This document shows positions 8,032 through 15,071 of a DNA stretch of 15,495 nt, piece after piece. Below the pieces are notes generated by a model. The model made no database searches. It was not told the DNA's origin and worked only from the letters and a program-made list of their open reading frames with translations. Origin of the DNA: Sergeia podlipaevii. Lineage: Eukaryota > Euglenozoa > Kinetoplastea > Trypanosomatida > Trypanosomatidae. The DNA lies in the NCBI GenBank assembly GCA_030849805.1, contig JASANZ010001792.1:1-15495 (forward strand). The letters run 5' to 3'. How positions within the stretch are numbered: position 1 is the first letter of the stretch; each line of letters starts with the position of its first letter. Made by a program: the position numbers and the translations under genes.

Positions 8032-8601
8032 TAAAACAAGATAAATATAGTAAGATTCATAATTGATAACGCAAAGGAATGATAAACAACTTTGTACGCC
8101 ATTGCTGGTGAATCTAGCTGAATCGAATTTGCTAGATAGAAACCACTAAATTGTAATCCATTAAATATATACATATATATTATTATTTTTTGTAGTGTAT
8201 GTCGCGCATACAGTAAAACAACTCGTAGCTCCGAATGGTCAGTCAACACACCAACGCCTTACATTTGATGTAGTGATTTTGAAAGGTAAAGTAAAGAAAA
8301 AGGATGCTGCTCGCCACGAGATGGGCATGTATTCCATTCTGTCCTCCTTTCCCTCTCTCTCTCTATATATATATACTTCCATATAGTAAATGAGATAAAA
8401 TAAGCAGCAGCTCGCGCTTGCCTGGCCTGCAGAAGGGGGGGGGCAAGTAACAGCAAAAAGCGATAATAAGATGTGATGATAATGTTGTATGTGTGGATGA
8501 AAGAGAGAAATCAGAGGTAATGTATTGCGTTAAGCAAGAAAAAAAAAAGCAGCAATTCTGTGTTTAGATGTATGTGTTCCTTGTACTCAATCACATAATT
8601 A

Positions 8602-9045
8602 CTATTGGACGGACCTCTGATGTTGACTATTTTCCTCTTTAGATGGTGGCATGCGACGAGTGCGGCGCACGTTGGCCTGCTCTGCCCTCGCCTTCATCTT
8701 CTCTTCATATGCCACCCACCGTGAAAGTTGGAACTCTACCACCATGCCAGGCTTTGGGTGTCGATCATTGTGCAGTGCTTGAAGGAAAGAGCCTGCGAGA
8801 TCCATGTAGCACCGCTGCTTCTCGGGGTCGGTCTCCTTACTCTTCTCTGCCCATTGATCAATGAGAAGCTTCTTCAGGAAAGTCCGCGCGTGGCGTGACT
8901 TGACGCGTATGTCAATGCTACGATAGCACATACGCAAGAGTGATGTAGGTGAGTTGATGTCCAGCACCTTCTGTTGAGAGTTGATGTTTGTGCCAGGGGT
9001 TTCAACTGCCTTTGGAGTCAAACGGCGTGGTATTAGTCGAAGCAT
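8602..9045 (-). CDS. small LYR-motif-like, probably mitochondrial, protein
   Basis: This is a 147-residue basic protein. The N-terminus (MLRLIPRRLTPKAVETP) is Arg-rich with no acidic residue before Glu15, consistent with a mitochondrial presequence. Residues 35-92 follow the Complex1_LYR pattern. A helix contains LLRMCYRSI, in which Tyr41-Arg42 match the YR of the LYR tripeptide and Cys40 replaces Leu. Then come an Arg-rich helix with a basic-aromatic pattern (about 50-66), a DPEKQ turn and a third helix ending in FLQALHND. LYR proteins act in mitochondria in Fe-S delivery, respiratory-complex assembly or the mitoribosome, often with acyl-carrier protein. The basic C-terminal tail (about 110-147, EEKMKARAEQ then RRTRR) lies outside the domain and could bind RNA or a partner. 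The start is well supported: a C6/T9 tract ends in AG four bases before this ATG. The gene is real with good confidence; the family is moderate, because no LYR subfamily is recognisable. Confidence 0.7.
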   Translation of the reverse strand: MLRLIPRRLTPKAVETPGTNINSQQKVLDINSPTSLLRMCYRSIDIRVKSRHARTFLKKLLIDQWAEKSKETDPEKQRCYMDLAGSFLQALHNDRHPKPGMVVEFQLSRWVAYEEKMKARAEQANVRRTRRMPPSKEENSQHQRSVQ

Positions 9046-9049
9046 TGTT

Positions 9050-9072
9050 CTATTGGCAAAAAAAAAGGGGGG
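9050..9072 (-). promoter_or_regulatory. spliced-leader acceptor of the LYR-like gene
   Basis: In transcript sense, C6 (9072-9067) and T9 (9066-9058) are followed by GCCAATAG with AG at 9051-9050. It is the clearest polypyrimidine-AG signal in the window. The predicted 5' UTR before the ATG at 9045 is only AACA, so it fixes the start codon. Confidence 0.6.
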
Positions 9073-9552
9073 AATGCAAATATATAAAAAATACAGAATA
9101 CATTAAACACGTGCACTCAGAGAATAATAACTAATAACAATAACCGCAGCCGTAGTGAAATGGCAAGGAAAAGTTTTCTGTAGCCTCATAACTTCCACAC
9201 ATACTTTTTTTCGGGTGTGCTTATTTTTTATGTTGGTTCATTTGAGGAATATACAAGCTTCCATTCGGTGAGCTAATTGTACACATCTGTTTTTAAAAAT
9301 TGATTTTTTCTTTTTTCTTTTTTCTTCCCTAAAGCCACAATACACAACAACCACAAGATAATAATAGTAATATTGAATGCACACCTTCACAAATTTCGAG
9401 GAAGAAAAAGAGTATACAAAGCGTGAATAAATGAGATCAAGAGAATGCAAACAATAAAAAAAAACAAAAATGGATTCTCCTAGTGGAAGTTTGGCTATTC
9501 TGTTATAGTGTACATCATTCAAAACAACATGTATATAGAGAGAGCGAGACAG

Positions 9553-9573
9553 AAAGAGAGAGAGAGAGAGAGA
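9553..9573. repeat. GA-rich dinucleotide tract just after the LRR stop codon
   Basis: A near-perfect AG/GA run lies about 10 bases downstream of the LRR stop. In transcript sense it is a CT pyrimidine tract. This is an unusual place, because in trypanosomatids a used tract directs polyadenylation upstream of itself, which here would fall in the coding region. Confidence 0.75.
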
Positions 9574-9583
9574 CGCACTCAAG

Positions 9584-11665
9584 TTAAGTGCGGGCCAGGG
9601 AAACTTCTCTGCCTGCACATAGGTAGCCCGTAGACGAGTCCGCAAGTGAGGGGTCATTCGTTGTATACGCTGCAAACCCATCTGGCAGTGCCGCAACCGA
9701 TGGAGGCCGCCAGCCTTTGGCAAAGGAGCGACTGAATAGCAGTTCAAAGAAACTATCGGTGCCGGTGAAGTTTTCGCTGCTGCTGTTGTTCTTGCTGCTG
9801 TTCTTGCTTTTGCTGTATTTGCGTTGATGACGCTCGCAGGCTTCAGTGAGAAGATTCATAAAGCTAGGTTTTTGCGCCACAGCACTACCAAGAAGAGACA
9901 CTCTCCACAAATTGGACATGGCACAGGCACGCAAAAATGTTGTGGATCGCTCTGCTGGTATGTCAATAGCATCCAGTAGCAGCACACGTAGCTTCTCCAT
10001 GCGTGGCAGGCACTCAATTAGAATGCATACCTGCTTCGATGAAAGCCTTGTATAGCTGAGATCCAGTTCCTCCAGTGCTGTGGCCCCTTCTAGTAAGAAA
10101 TCACGAAAAGCTGCCACATCAGGTCCTTCAAGGTGGTTACCGCGTAGACTGATGCGCGTGATGCGAGTCATCGGCAGCAACTGCGTGAGGGTGTAAAGAG
10201 AAGGAAGTGTGAGAGCATTGAAGGAGAGATCTAGGTTGGTAATGAAAGGAGGAATACGCGAGAGTACACTGAGACCAAGAAGTAGCACCAGCAGAGAGGC
10301 ACTCCCAATGTAACAGATGGAAAAGGAGAGGGTAGCGAGGTTCTCGTGTACAGATGTCTCAGGTTTTTTGAGACCTCCACTGGCGCTGCTGCTGCCAAGA
10401 CGAGCAACCTTTTCTTCCGGGACATCGAGTGGATCGCCACCCGCGGGGGTTGTGGTGTCCCGCTGAAGTATGACGTCGTACGACATTTGATCGTCTCTGA
10501 AGGTGAGGTAGTTTTCCGAGCCGCTTGTGCTGCTCTCAGCGGCGTCAAAATCTTCTGGATCTCGTTTCTGTTTCAACGCCACGATGCCACCAAACATGAG
10601 TACATGCATCCTATCAGGTGTCAGTGCAATGTTATTCATGTGAAGAAGGTTCATGTGGTAAAGTCGGCCGTGCAATCGGTCAGTGAGGTCGGCAATAAAC
10701 TGATCTGTCTCACCCTTGTTAAGGCGCTGCTCCAGGGAGAGAAAAGGCATATACGGTGTCGTTATCGGCCGGCCTATATAACGAGAGAGAGAAGAGGAAG
10801 GGCGTCCCTCATCACGGTCAACGCCCTCTATGTGTTTCGGAGTACTCTCCTCCTCTCGAATCACGACAACGGCAGCTGCTGCGCGGCGAGGCACCGAGGA
10901 CAACGAGAGGGTAGGAGAAGGCGAGCGAAGCGCAAGCGGAGGTAGAAAATGCGGGGATACACGACCAGCAGCACCACCACCGCTCATATTGCTAGCGCCA
11001 CTGGGACTCATAAGGATGCTACTAAGGAATAAACTACCGCCGGTGCCATTCATGTTGTGACGCAGACGTGGCGTGGAGCTTCTGGTATTTGGTGTGCTAT
11101 TGTTGCTTTGGGAAGCCAGCATTGCTCCATGTATGCGCTTCACGTGCTCAGCGTTGGGGTCGGAAAAGCACACCCACCACTCCCCTAAAAAGCGTAGATC
11201 ATCTGCCCATGAAGGGGGTTGCATGGGTGCGTACCACTGGATCTTCTCAAGTGATTGGATTAGGGCCTTGACAGCAGCCAGCACCATCACCTCGAAGGAG
11301 TACTGGTTTGTGGAGAAGGGAGATAAAAGCTCATCGGCCTCACCATCGGTCAGCGTGGTCGTGTTGAGAGAATTCACGAAGGACATTGCATCCTTGATTG
11401 CCGAGTTTCGCGATCCACGACCTTTTACAACTTTGATGCCCAAGTACGAGTGTTTCAGTTTTTTATGCCCAGCACTACCGCCACTTCCAGCACCAAGAAA
11501 GGTGCTAGGTCCCTTGGGGGAGCCTGAGCCGGAGCCGGGTCGTTCCACGTTAAGAGAACGTGAGCCAAAGTAGCGAAGTGGGATGTCATGTTGTCCGCGT
11601 GTCGCGGAAGGAGCTACAGGAACGGTGTAGCACCAACGCTTGGCTGGCCCGCCGCTAGACGCCAT
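9584..11665 (-). CDS. leucine-rich-repeat protein, ribonuclease-inhibitor-like repeats
   Basis: This 693-residue protein has a low-complexity N-terminal half and C-terminal leucine-rich repeats. Clear repeat cores are ITNLDLSFNALTL (about 475), ITRISLRGNHLEG (502), LEELDLSYTRLSS (531) and LRVLLLDAIDIPA (559), with a weaker one near 586 (LWRVSLLGS). The spacing of about 27-29 residues suits the RI-like class, a curved scaffold for protein binding. Degenerate repeat-like segments occur near 335-360 and 443-470, so the solenoid may be interrupted by the disordered stretch 365-440. The hydrophobic run at 453-466 is better read as repeat core than as a membrane helix. Ser/Gly-rich disorder fills 40-68 and 186-295, and a Ser/Asn/Lys tract 616-634. 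A compact Trp-rich patch (144-165: IQWYAPMQPPSW, GEWWVCF) is unexplained. I see no signal peptide. The function is unknown; many trypanosomatid LRR proteins are cytoskeletal or flagellar, but nothing here places it. The ATG at 11665 is the first after the acceptor region at 11698. Confidence 0.87.
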   Translation of the reverse strand: MASSGGPAKRWCYTVPVAPSATRGQHDIPLRYFGSRSLNVERPGSGSGSPKGPSTFLGAGSGGSAGHKKLKHSYLGIKVVKGRGSRNSAIKDAMSFVNSLNTTTLTDGEADELLSPFSTNQYSFEVMVLAAVKALIQSLEKIQWYAPMQPPSWADDLRFLGEWWVCFSDPNAEHVKRIHGAMLASQSNNSTPNTRSSTPRLRHNMNGTGGSLFLSSILMSPSGASNMSGGGAAGRVSPHFLPPLALRSPSPTLSLSSVPRRAAAAVVVIREEESTPKHIEGVDRDEGRPSSSLSRYIGRPITTPYMPFLSLEQRLNKGETDQFIADLTDRLHGRLYHMNLLHMNNIALTPDRMHVLMFGGIVALKQKRDPEDFDAAESSTSGSENYLTFRDDQMSYDVILQRDTTTPAGGDPLDVPEEKVARLGSSSASGGLKKPETSVHENLATLSFSICYIGSASLLVLLLGLSVLSRIPPFITNLDLSFNALTLPSLYTLTQLLPMTRITRISLRGNHLEGPDVAAFRDFLLEGATALEELDLSYTRLSSKQVCILIECLPRMEKLRVLLLDAIDIPAERSTTFLRACAMSNLWRVSLLGSAVAQKPSFMNLLTEACERHQRKYSKSKNSSKNNSSSENFTGTDSFFELLFSRSFAKGWRPPSVAALPDGFAAYTTNDPSLADSSTGYLCAGREVSLART

Positions 11666-11674
11666 CCGTTTGTG

Positions 11675-11717
11675 TATCTATCTATCTATCTATCTATCTA
11701 TAAATAAATAAATAAAT
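11675..11717. repeat. adjacent tetranucleotide repeats (TATC)6 and (TAAA)4
   Basis: In transcript sense the order is (TTTA)n, then (GATA)n, then CACAAACGG and the LRR start codon. The TTTA part forms the T-rich side and the first TAG of the GATA part (AG at 11699-11698) would be the splice acceptor. Every GATA unit supplies another AG. Confidence 0.8.
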
Positions 11718-11740
11718 GTTAGATATTAGAGAAAGTTTTT
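11698..11740 (-). promoter_or_regulatory. candidate spliced-leader acceptor of the LRR gene
   Basis: A T-rich tract in transcript sense (about 11740-11701) ends in TATAG with AG at 11699-11698. The 5' UTR would be up to 32 nt, shorter if a later AG within the GATA repeat is used. No ATG intervenes before the start at 11665. Confidence 0.45.
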
Positions 11741-11847
11741 GTTGTTCCTCACTTTTGAAAAAAGAAAAATTACTTTCTATACTTGCTGTGACACAGCACT
11801 CCACTTTAAGCAATCACTTTTTTCTTTATTATTTCTCTGCGCGCGCA

Positions 11848-11868
11848 TGTGTGTGTGTGTGTGTGTGT
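11848..11868. repeat. (TG)10 microsatellite flanked by alternating GC
   Basis: A GCGCGCA segment continues into about ten TG units on the plus strand. Such purine-pyrimidine alternation is capable of forming Z-DNA. It lies in the spacer downstream of the YbeY gene. Confidence 0.85.
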
Positions 11869-11938
11869 ATGTAAGAGAATGTTGTTGTTTTTTTGTCAAT
11901 AGTAAATTATAATAAGAAAAGTAACAATCGTCTCAAAA

Positions 11939-11958
11939 GCATTTTTCATAAAAAATGC
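11939..11958. repeat. perfect 8-bp hairpin in the YbeY 3' flank
   Basis: GCATTTTT (11939-11946) and AAAAATGC (11951-11958) are exact reverse complements around a four-base loop. The element lies about 240 bases past the YbeY stop, probably in its 3' UTR. A second AT-only inverted repeat with 7-bp arms is at 11994-12008. Confidence 0.55.
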
Positions 11959-12194
11959 ATTGAGCAGTACAGCTTCTTGATACATAATAGTACGTATTAT
12001 TATAATACAAGCACCCTCTTGCTTTGTGCTTCAAGTGCAAAAGGCTAGTAAAGAAATATGTTTTTTTTTCTCAAGTGTTCAATTGTAAATTGTACTGTAC
12101 AACGCGTAAGAAGTGGGAAGAGAACGAAACAAGGACTAATAGAAGGAGTCCTCCTACCCAGTCAACAACAATAAGAAAAAAAATACTTTTCTTA

Positions 12195-12779
12195 CTAAAA
12201 CACCGCACGCTGTGTTTGCCCTTCACGAAGGTACTCAAGTCCATCTAAAGGAGGAAACGCATGAGGGAAGCGACGCCGCAGTGCGCGCAACTCCTGCCCA
12301 ATGCGCTGCTCTCTTGCTATCATCGTTCGCATATCGTCTGCTGTGTTATGTACGTAACCTAGTGCGTGTAGCTCCGCATGCACAAGCGCAGCGGTGATGT
12401 ATTCAAGGAAAGGCAAGCTTGCATGCGGGCGTAGCTGACACCTTCGATACATATAGCCAAGACACACATAAATAGTGCCAATGTCCACCAGCTCATCGCG
12501 TAAGTGCGCCAGGTGAGTTGGGTCGCAGGTGCTCCCAAAGAGAAGCGCATTTAAGGCACCGCTCTCCTCTGTTGCTTCTGTGAAAGTAAGAACGTCTGTT
12601 GGTTTATCGAGTCCACGTCCATAGTAGTTGATGAATCGCATGCGCTCCTCGGAGACGAACTCAATCTGCAAGTTCACATCCCACGGTGCACGCTCAAGGC
12701 GCAGCACTGTGTTGGTAAGAGCGAGCACACCTCGATAAAGCGAGGGCGTCGCACCACCAATGCAAACACTTGGGAACAT
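12195..12779 (-). CDS. ybeY: YbeY-family rRNA maturation endoribonuclease
   Basis: From the ATG at 12779 this is a 194-residue protein. The zinc-binding signature HAELHALGYVH gives His134, His138 and His144, with the H-x3-H-x5-H spacing of bacterial YbeY (UPF0054). The family's other hallmark, RxxDKPTDVLTF, is at 55-66 with the conserved Arg55. The strand GTIYVCLGYMY (101-111) matches the GDIxIC segment, although Asp is replaced by Thr. YbeY is a metal-dependent single-strand endoribonuclease that matures small-subunit rRNA. Eukaryotic copies are organellar, so a role in the kinetoplast-mitochondrial ribosome is likely (inference). The N-terminus contains Arg and hydrophobic residues without acidic residues before Glu29, consistent with import. 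The open frame extends upstream to an ATG at 12878, but those 33 codons lie in an unbroken pyrimidine-rich tract ending in AG one base before ATG 12779. That is the expected acceptor, so I chose the shorter form. Bacterial YbeY is usually about 150-170 residues; an insertion around 72-95 accounts for part of the difference. Confidence 0.92.
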   Translation of the reverse strand: MFPSVCIGGATPSLYRGVLALTNTVLRLERAPWDVNLQIEFVSEERMRFINYYGRGLDKPTDVLTFTEATEESGALNALLFGSTCDPTHLAHLRDELVDIGTIYVCLGYMYRRCQLRPHASLPFLEYITAALVHAELHALGYVHNTADDMRTMIAREQRIGQELRALRRRFPHAFPPLDGLEYLREGQTQRAVF

Positions 12780-12780
12780 G

Positions 12781-12872
12781 CTCCACACACAGAAAAAAAA
12801 AAAGGAAAATGACACAAAGATAAAGAGAAAATAAAACGCAAGGAGACAGAGAGCAATAAATGAAGGAAAGGA
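12781..12872 (-). promoter_or_regulatory. polypyrimidine tract and spliced-leader acceptor of the YbeY gene
   Basis: In transcript sense, 12872-12784 is very pyrimidine-rich (including T11 at 12803-12793) and contains no AG. The first AG is at 12782-12781, leaving a one-base 5' UTR before ATG 12779. Because any upstream ATG would lie inside the tract, this site decides the start codon. Confidence 0.55.
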
Positions 12873-13206
12873 CAACATTTGATTCACACATTTCAAGCTC
12901 TTAAGTTATCTAACGGCTACTTCAAAGCCACAGTTGATTCATTTTTTTTTTCCAAAGGTTCATACTGCAGCACATTGCTTTCTCATTCAGGTCAAAAGTA
13001 AATTCGAATGAGATCAGGGGGAAAAAAATGATGGAGATTGAAAAAAAATTATTATTATAAAGACAGCAACAAGTTGTGCAGACAATGAAAAAGAAATCGC
13101 TTTCTTGTCTCGCACCCAAACTACTGACCCCAAGCAACACACACAAAGGAAAAGAGAGGAAAACACTATTAAACGCATAGCTATTCATTCCTCTCCTTAT
13201 CACCAT

Positions 13207-13230
13207 CATACATACATACATACATACATA
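13207..13230. repeat. (CATA)6 tetranucleotide microsatellite
   Basis: Six perfect CATA units (TATG in transcript sense) lie about 80 bases past the stop of the 532-residue gene, within its likely 3' UTR. Confidence 0.85.
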
Positions 13231-13308
13231 ACATATGTATGCACATGAGCAGCGATCTCAGCCAAAGAAAGAAAGGCAAAAAAAAAGTTCCATCCTTCTA
13301 TATTCTCG

Positions 13309-14907
13309 CTATACCTCTGCATCTGCGGGCATACTCTCTACCCTAAAGGATGCCTCTCCAGCTGCGATCACGCGCACTGAATCCCGTCGCGCAAACGTGG
13401 ACCCCCACGGCACGGTCGTGCAGTCGGACATAAGCTCATTGTTTGTCAGCGGTGCCACCTGCCACACATGCGCCGCGAAGTTCTGCAGACGCTCTTCATT
13501 GGTCAGTGCCTTGGTAATTTTCTCACATGACAGTGGGCTACTCGTCGCTAGTGTCAATTGATGAACCGCGGCTTCCATAAGAATGGGTGGAGGTTCTACT
13601 TTCTGCGTGATGCTCCTTGTGGCTTTGACGAGTTTTGCCAACTGCCCTGCAAGCTCTTCGTTGTAGAACTCAGTGGAAAGCCACCCACGCAGGAGACGAA
13701 CAAATAAAACAAAGTAGAGTACGTCTCGCTCAAACTGGGCGAGTTTCGGGGCCTGCATTTCCGGCCACATGCGTGCCACAGTGAACAGGTGCTCAGCGGA
13801 CTGCCGCACAAGCGCCGCTAGGACATACTGAGCTGGTCGCGCGTCCGTCACGGAAAACGCCTTCACTACAATCCCAGTGTCTCCACGGACAATGGCGTTC
13901 CAGCGATGGATAGTGCTACGACATACATCAAAGAAAGTCCACACACACGTGTGTGCGTCACGCGCGATGACGGCACCGTTTGTGGCGTTGCTCGCGCCGC
14001 CGCTGCTGCCAAACCCCCAGTTGATCATAAAAAGCGGTGGGAACAACACTTCTCTGCACACTTTCTCGCAGTGATAGTTCACCAACGCGTCGCGCGCGAC
14101 AACCGCGTTCGTGATGGCCCCGGAGATCATGTCGCGCTGCTCTGGCGTCAGCACAGGGACATAAAGAATGAGCTCCAGAATATCTGTCAGTCGTTGAGTA
14201 AAGCGTACGGTGCGCAGTGGTGGAAGATAAGACTGCAGGTGACCCACGCGTGCGTGAGAGCCTGAGAGAGTGTCCTCTGAGAGTCGTGCAAGGTAGTTGA
14301 TACCACACATCACCAATGGATTACCAGGTGTCACATGGCCGGTGATGGGCGGGGTACCAGCACTGTCTGCTTCCCTACTCACCGTTGCCATGGCGTCTAA
14401 GCAGGCAAGAGAGTCCGCCACTACGCTCGCCACGACGAAGGCGGGTTCGTCAAATGGTGCACTGGCTGCCAAGGCAACGCGGAGCATCTCACTCCAAAGC
14501 GTGTGCACACGAGCACGAACAGTTGGGTTGTCTGGCTGACTCGTAAGTTCGGGAAACAGTCGCCACATATGCCTAAACATTGCGATTGTGGCGTCGCGGT
14601 GGGCTGGAATCGGGCACGGCTGCTTACCTGTGTGCGCGGATTTCTGCGCATATACGGTCACCATGCTTTCTATTTGCGTAAGTAACGCGAAGAAAAGTTC
14701 TGTCGATGGGATTGGCATCGTCCTGAATGCAGCCGTCGCCGCTGTCGCTGCCTCCGCTGATGGGGTTGCCGTAGTGGCAGGAGCGCTAATGCTAGGTAGC
14801 AATGCAGCACCACCCCCCTGTTCACTGAGAGGCAGTGGTAGGTTTGTGCGCCGCTGAGTCTCCCGCAAAAGAAATGTAGGAATAAACGATGCGGCGGACT
14901 GTGACAT
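13309..14907 (-). CDS. unrecognised helical protein, conserved-hypothetical type
   Basis: From the ATG at 14907 this is a 532-residue protein whose family I do not recognise. Residues 1-60 are Ala/Thr/Pro-rich and probably disordered. From about 66 to 480 the sequence is a succession of amphipathic helices, for example ELFFALLTQIESMVTVYA (70-87), a Trp/Arg helix (108-118), FTQRLTDILELILYVPVL (236-253), and RDVLYFVLFVRLLRGWLSTEFY (394-415). The pattern suggests an alpha-solenoid or other helical scaffold. There is no signal peptide, convincing membrane helix, catalytic motif or zinc-binding cluster. A Gly/Asn-rich loop (about 298-311) interrupts the fold. The open frame continues upstream without an ATG; its formal first codon at 15030 is GTG. 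The region between the acceptor at 15048 and 14907 also has no ATG, so the start is well supported. Codon use looks like that of the neighbours. A structural search would say more than sequence here. Confidence 0.85.
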   Translation of the reverse strand: MSQSAASFIPTFLLRETQRRTNLPLPLSEQGGGAALLPSISAPATTATPSAEAATAATAAFRTMPIPSTELFFALLTQIESMVTVYAQKSAHTGKQPCPIPAHRDATIAMFRHMWRLFPELTSQPDNPTVRARVHTLWSEMLRVALAASAPFDEPAFVVASVVADSLACLDAMATVSREADSAGTPPITGHVTPGNPLVMCGINYLARLSEDTLSGSHARVGHLQSYLPPLRTVRFTQRLTDILELILYVPVLTPEQRDMISGAITNAVVARDALVNYHCEKVCREVLFPPLFMINWGFGSSGGASNATNGAVIARDAHTCVWTFFDVCRSTIHRWNAIVRGDTGIVVKAFSVTDARPAQYVLAALVRQSAEHLFTVARMWPEMQAPKLAQFERDVLYFVLFVRLLRGWLSTEFYNEELAGQLAKLVKATRSITQKVEPPPILMEAAVHQLTLATSSPLSCEKITKALTNEERLQNFAAHVWQVAPLTNNELMSDCTTVPWGSTFARRDSVRVIAAGEASFRVESMPADAEV

Positions 14908-14910
14908 GGG

Positions 14911-14935
14911 CTTCAGCACAAAAAAAAAAAAAAAA
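14911..14935 (-). promoter_or_regulatory. proximal candidate acceptor of the 532-residue gene
   Basis: A run of 16 T in transcript sense (14935-14920) is followed by GTGCTGAAG with AG at 14912-14911, which would leave a three-base 5' UTR. It competes with the stronger-looking distal acceptor at 15048. Both give the same first ATG. Confidence 0.35.
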
Positions 14936-15047
14936 TGAGTAGCAGGAAGGAGAACTGACAAGGATGAGGAATGCGCAATATAAGTGTGTGTGTGTGTGTT
15001 TAAGGACGCGCTAGTGCAACTGTGCACCACGGGTAGAAAGAGAAAGG

Positions 15048-15071
15048 CTGAAGAAAAAAAGAAGAAGAAAA
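15048..15071 (-). promoter_or_regulatory. distal candidate acceptor of the 532-residue gene
   Basis: In transcript sense, a run of CTT-type pyrimidines (15071-15051) ends in CAG at 15050-15048. It would yield a 5' UTR of about 140 nt with no ATG before 14907. Confidence 0.5.

Larger units (their letters stand above)
7849..8601 (-). other. spacer between the LYR-like gene and the P450 gene
   Basis: There is no gene in these 753 AT-rich bases. They hold the 3' UTR of the LYR-like gene and the P450 5' region. Visible elements: a G9 run at 8435-8443 (C9 in transcript sense, followed by CTGCAG); a CT-to-AT dinucleotide run at 8352-8375; TA-rich sequence at 8163-8182; (GA)9 at 8003-8020 continuing as (TGA)n to 8031; and a T10A8 palindrome at 7925-7942. 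Confidence 0.6.
9046..9583 (-). other. spacer between the LRR gene and the LYR-like gene
   Basis: These 538 AT-rich bases hold no gene. Just past the LRR stop there is a GA-rich run (about 9553-9573; CT in transcript sense). After it come T/A homopolymers (9290-9320, 9455-9470) and finally the acceptor of the LYR-like gene at 9050-9072. Confidence 0.6.
11666..12194 (-). other. spacer between the YbeY gene and the LRR gene
   Basis: These 529 AT-rich bases hold no gene. They contain the YbeY 3' UTR and the LRR 5' region: a T-rich stretch at 12061-12070; two short perfect inverted repeats (11994-12008 and 11939-11958); a (TG)10 tract at 11848-11868 next to alternating GC; and TATC/TAAA tetranucleotide repeats at 11675-11717. 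Confidence 0.6.
12780..13308 (-). other. spacer between the 532-residue gene and the YbeY gene
   Basis: These 529 bases hold no gene. From right to left in transcript sense: A/T-rich 3' flank, a (CATA)6 repeat at 13207-13230, T/A-rich sequence (12940-13060), then about 90 bases of almost uninterrupted C/T (12872-12784) leading into the YbeY start. Confidence 0.6.

Noticed and set aside
8166..8173. PUF-protein-like site TGTATATA on the minus strand
   Set aside because: It lies in a TATA-rich tract where the octamer is expected by chance; there is no second site or conserved context.
8473..8479. C-box-like GTGATGA suggesting a C/D snoRNA
   Set aside because: No CTGA D box follows within about 120 bases and no terminal stem pairs, so a snoRNA is not supported.
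10346..10945. Plus-strand open frame of 199 codons
   Set aside because: It is antisense to the LRR coding region and no domain is recognisable; GC-richer coding DNA often leaves such open antisense frames.
14908..15030. N-terminal extension of the 532-residue protein to position 15030
   Set aside because: The first codon there is GTG, there is no in-frame ATG before 14907, and the extension translates a TG repeat and a T16 tract.
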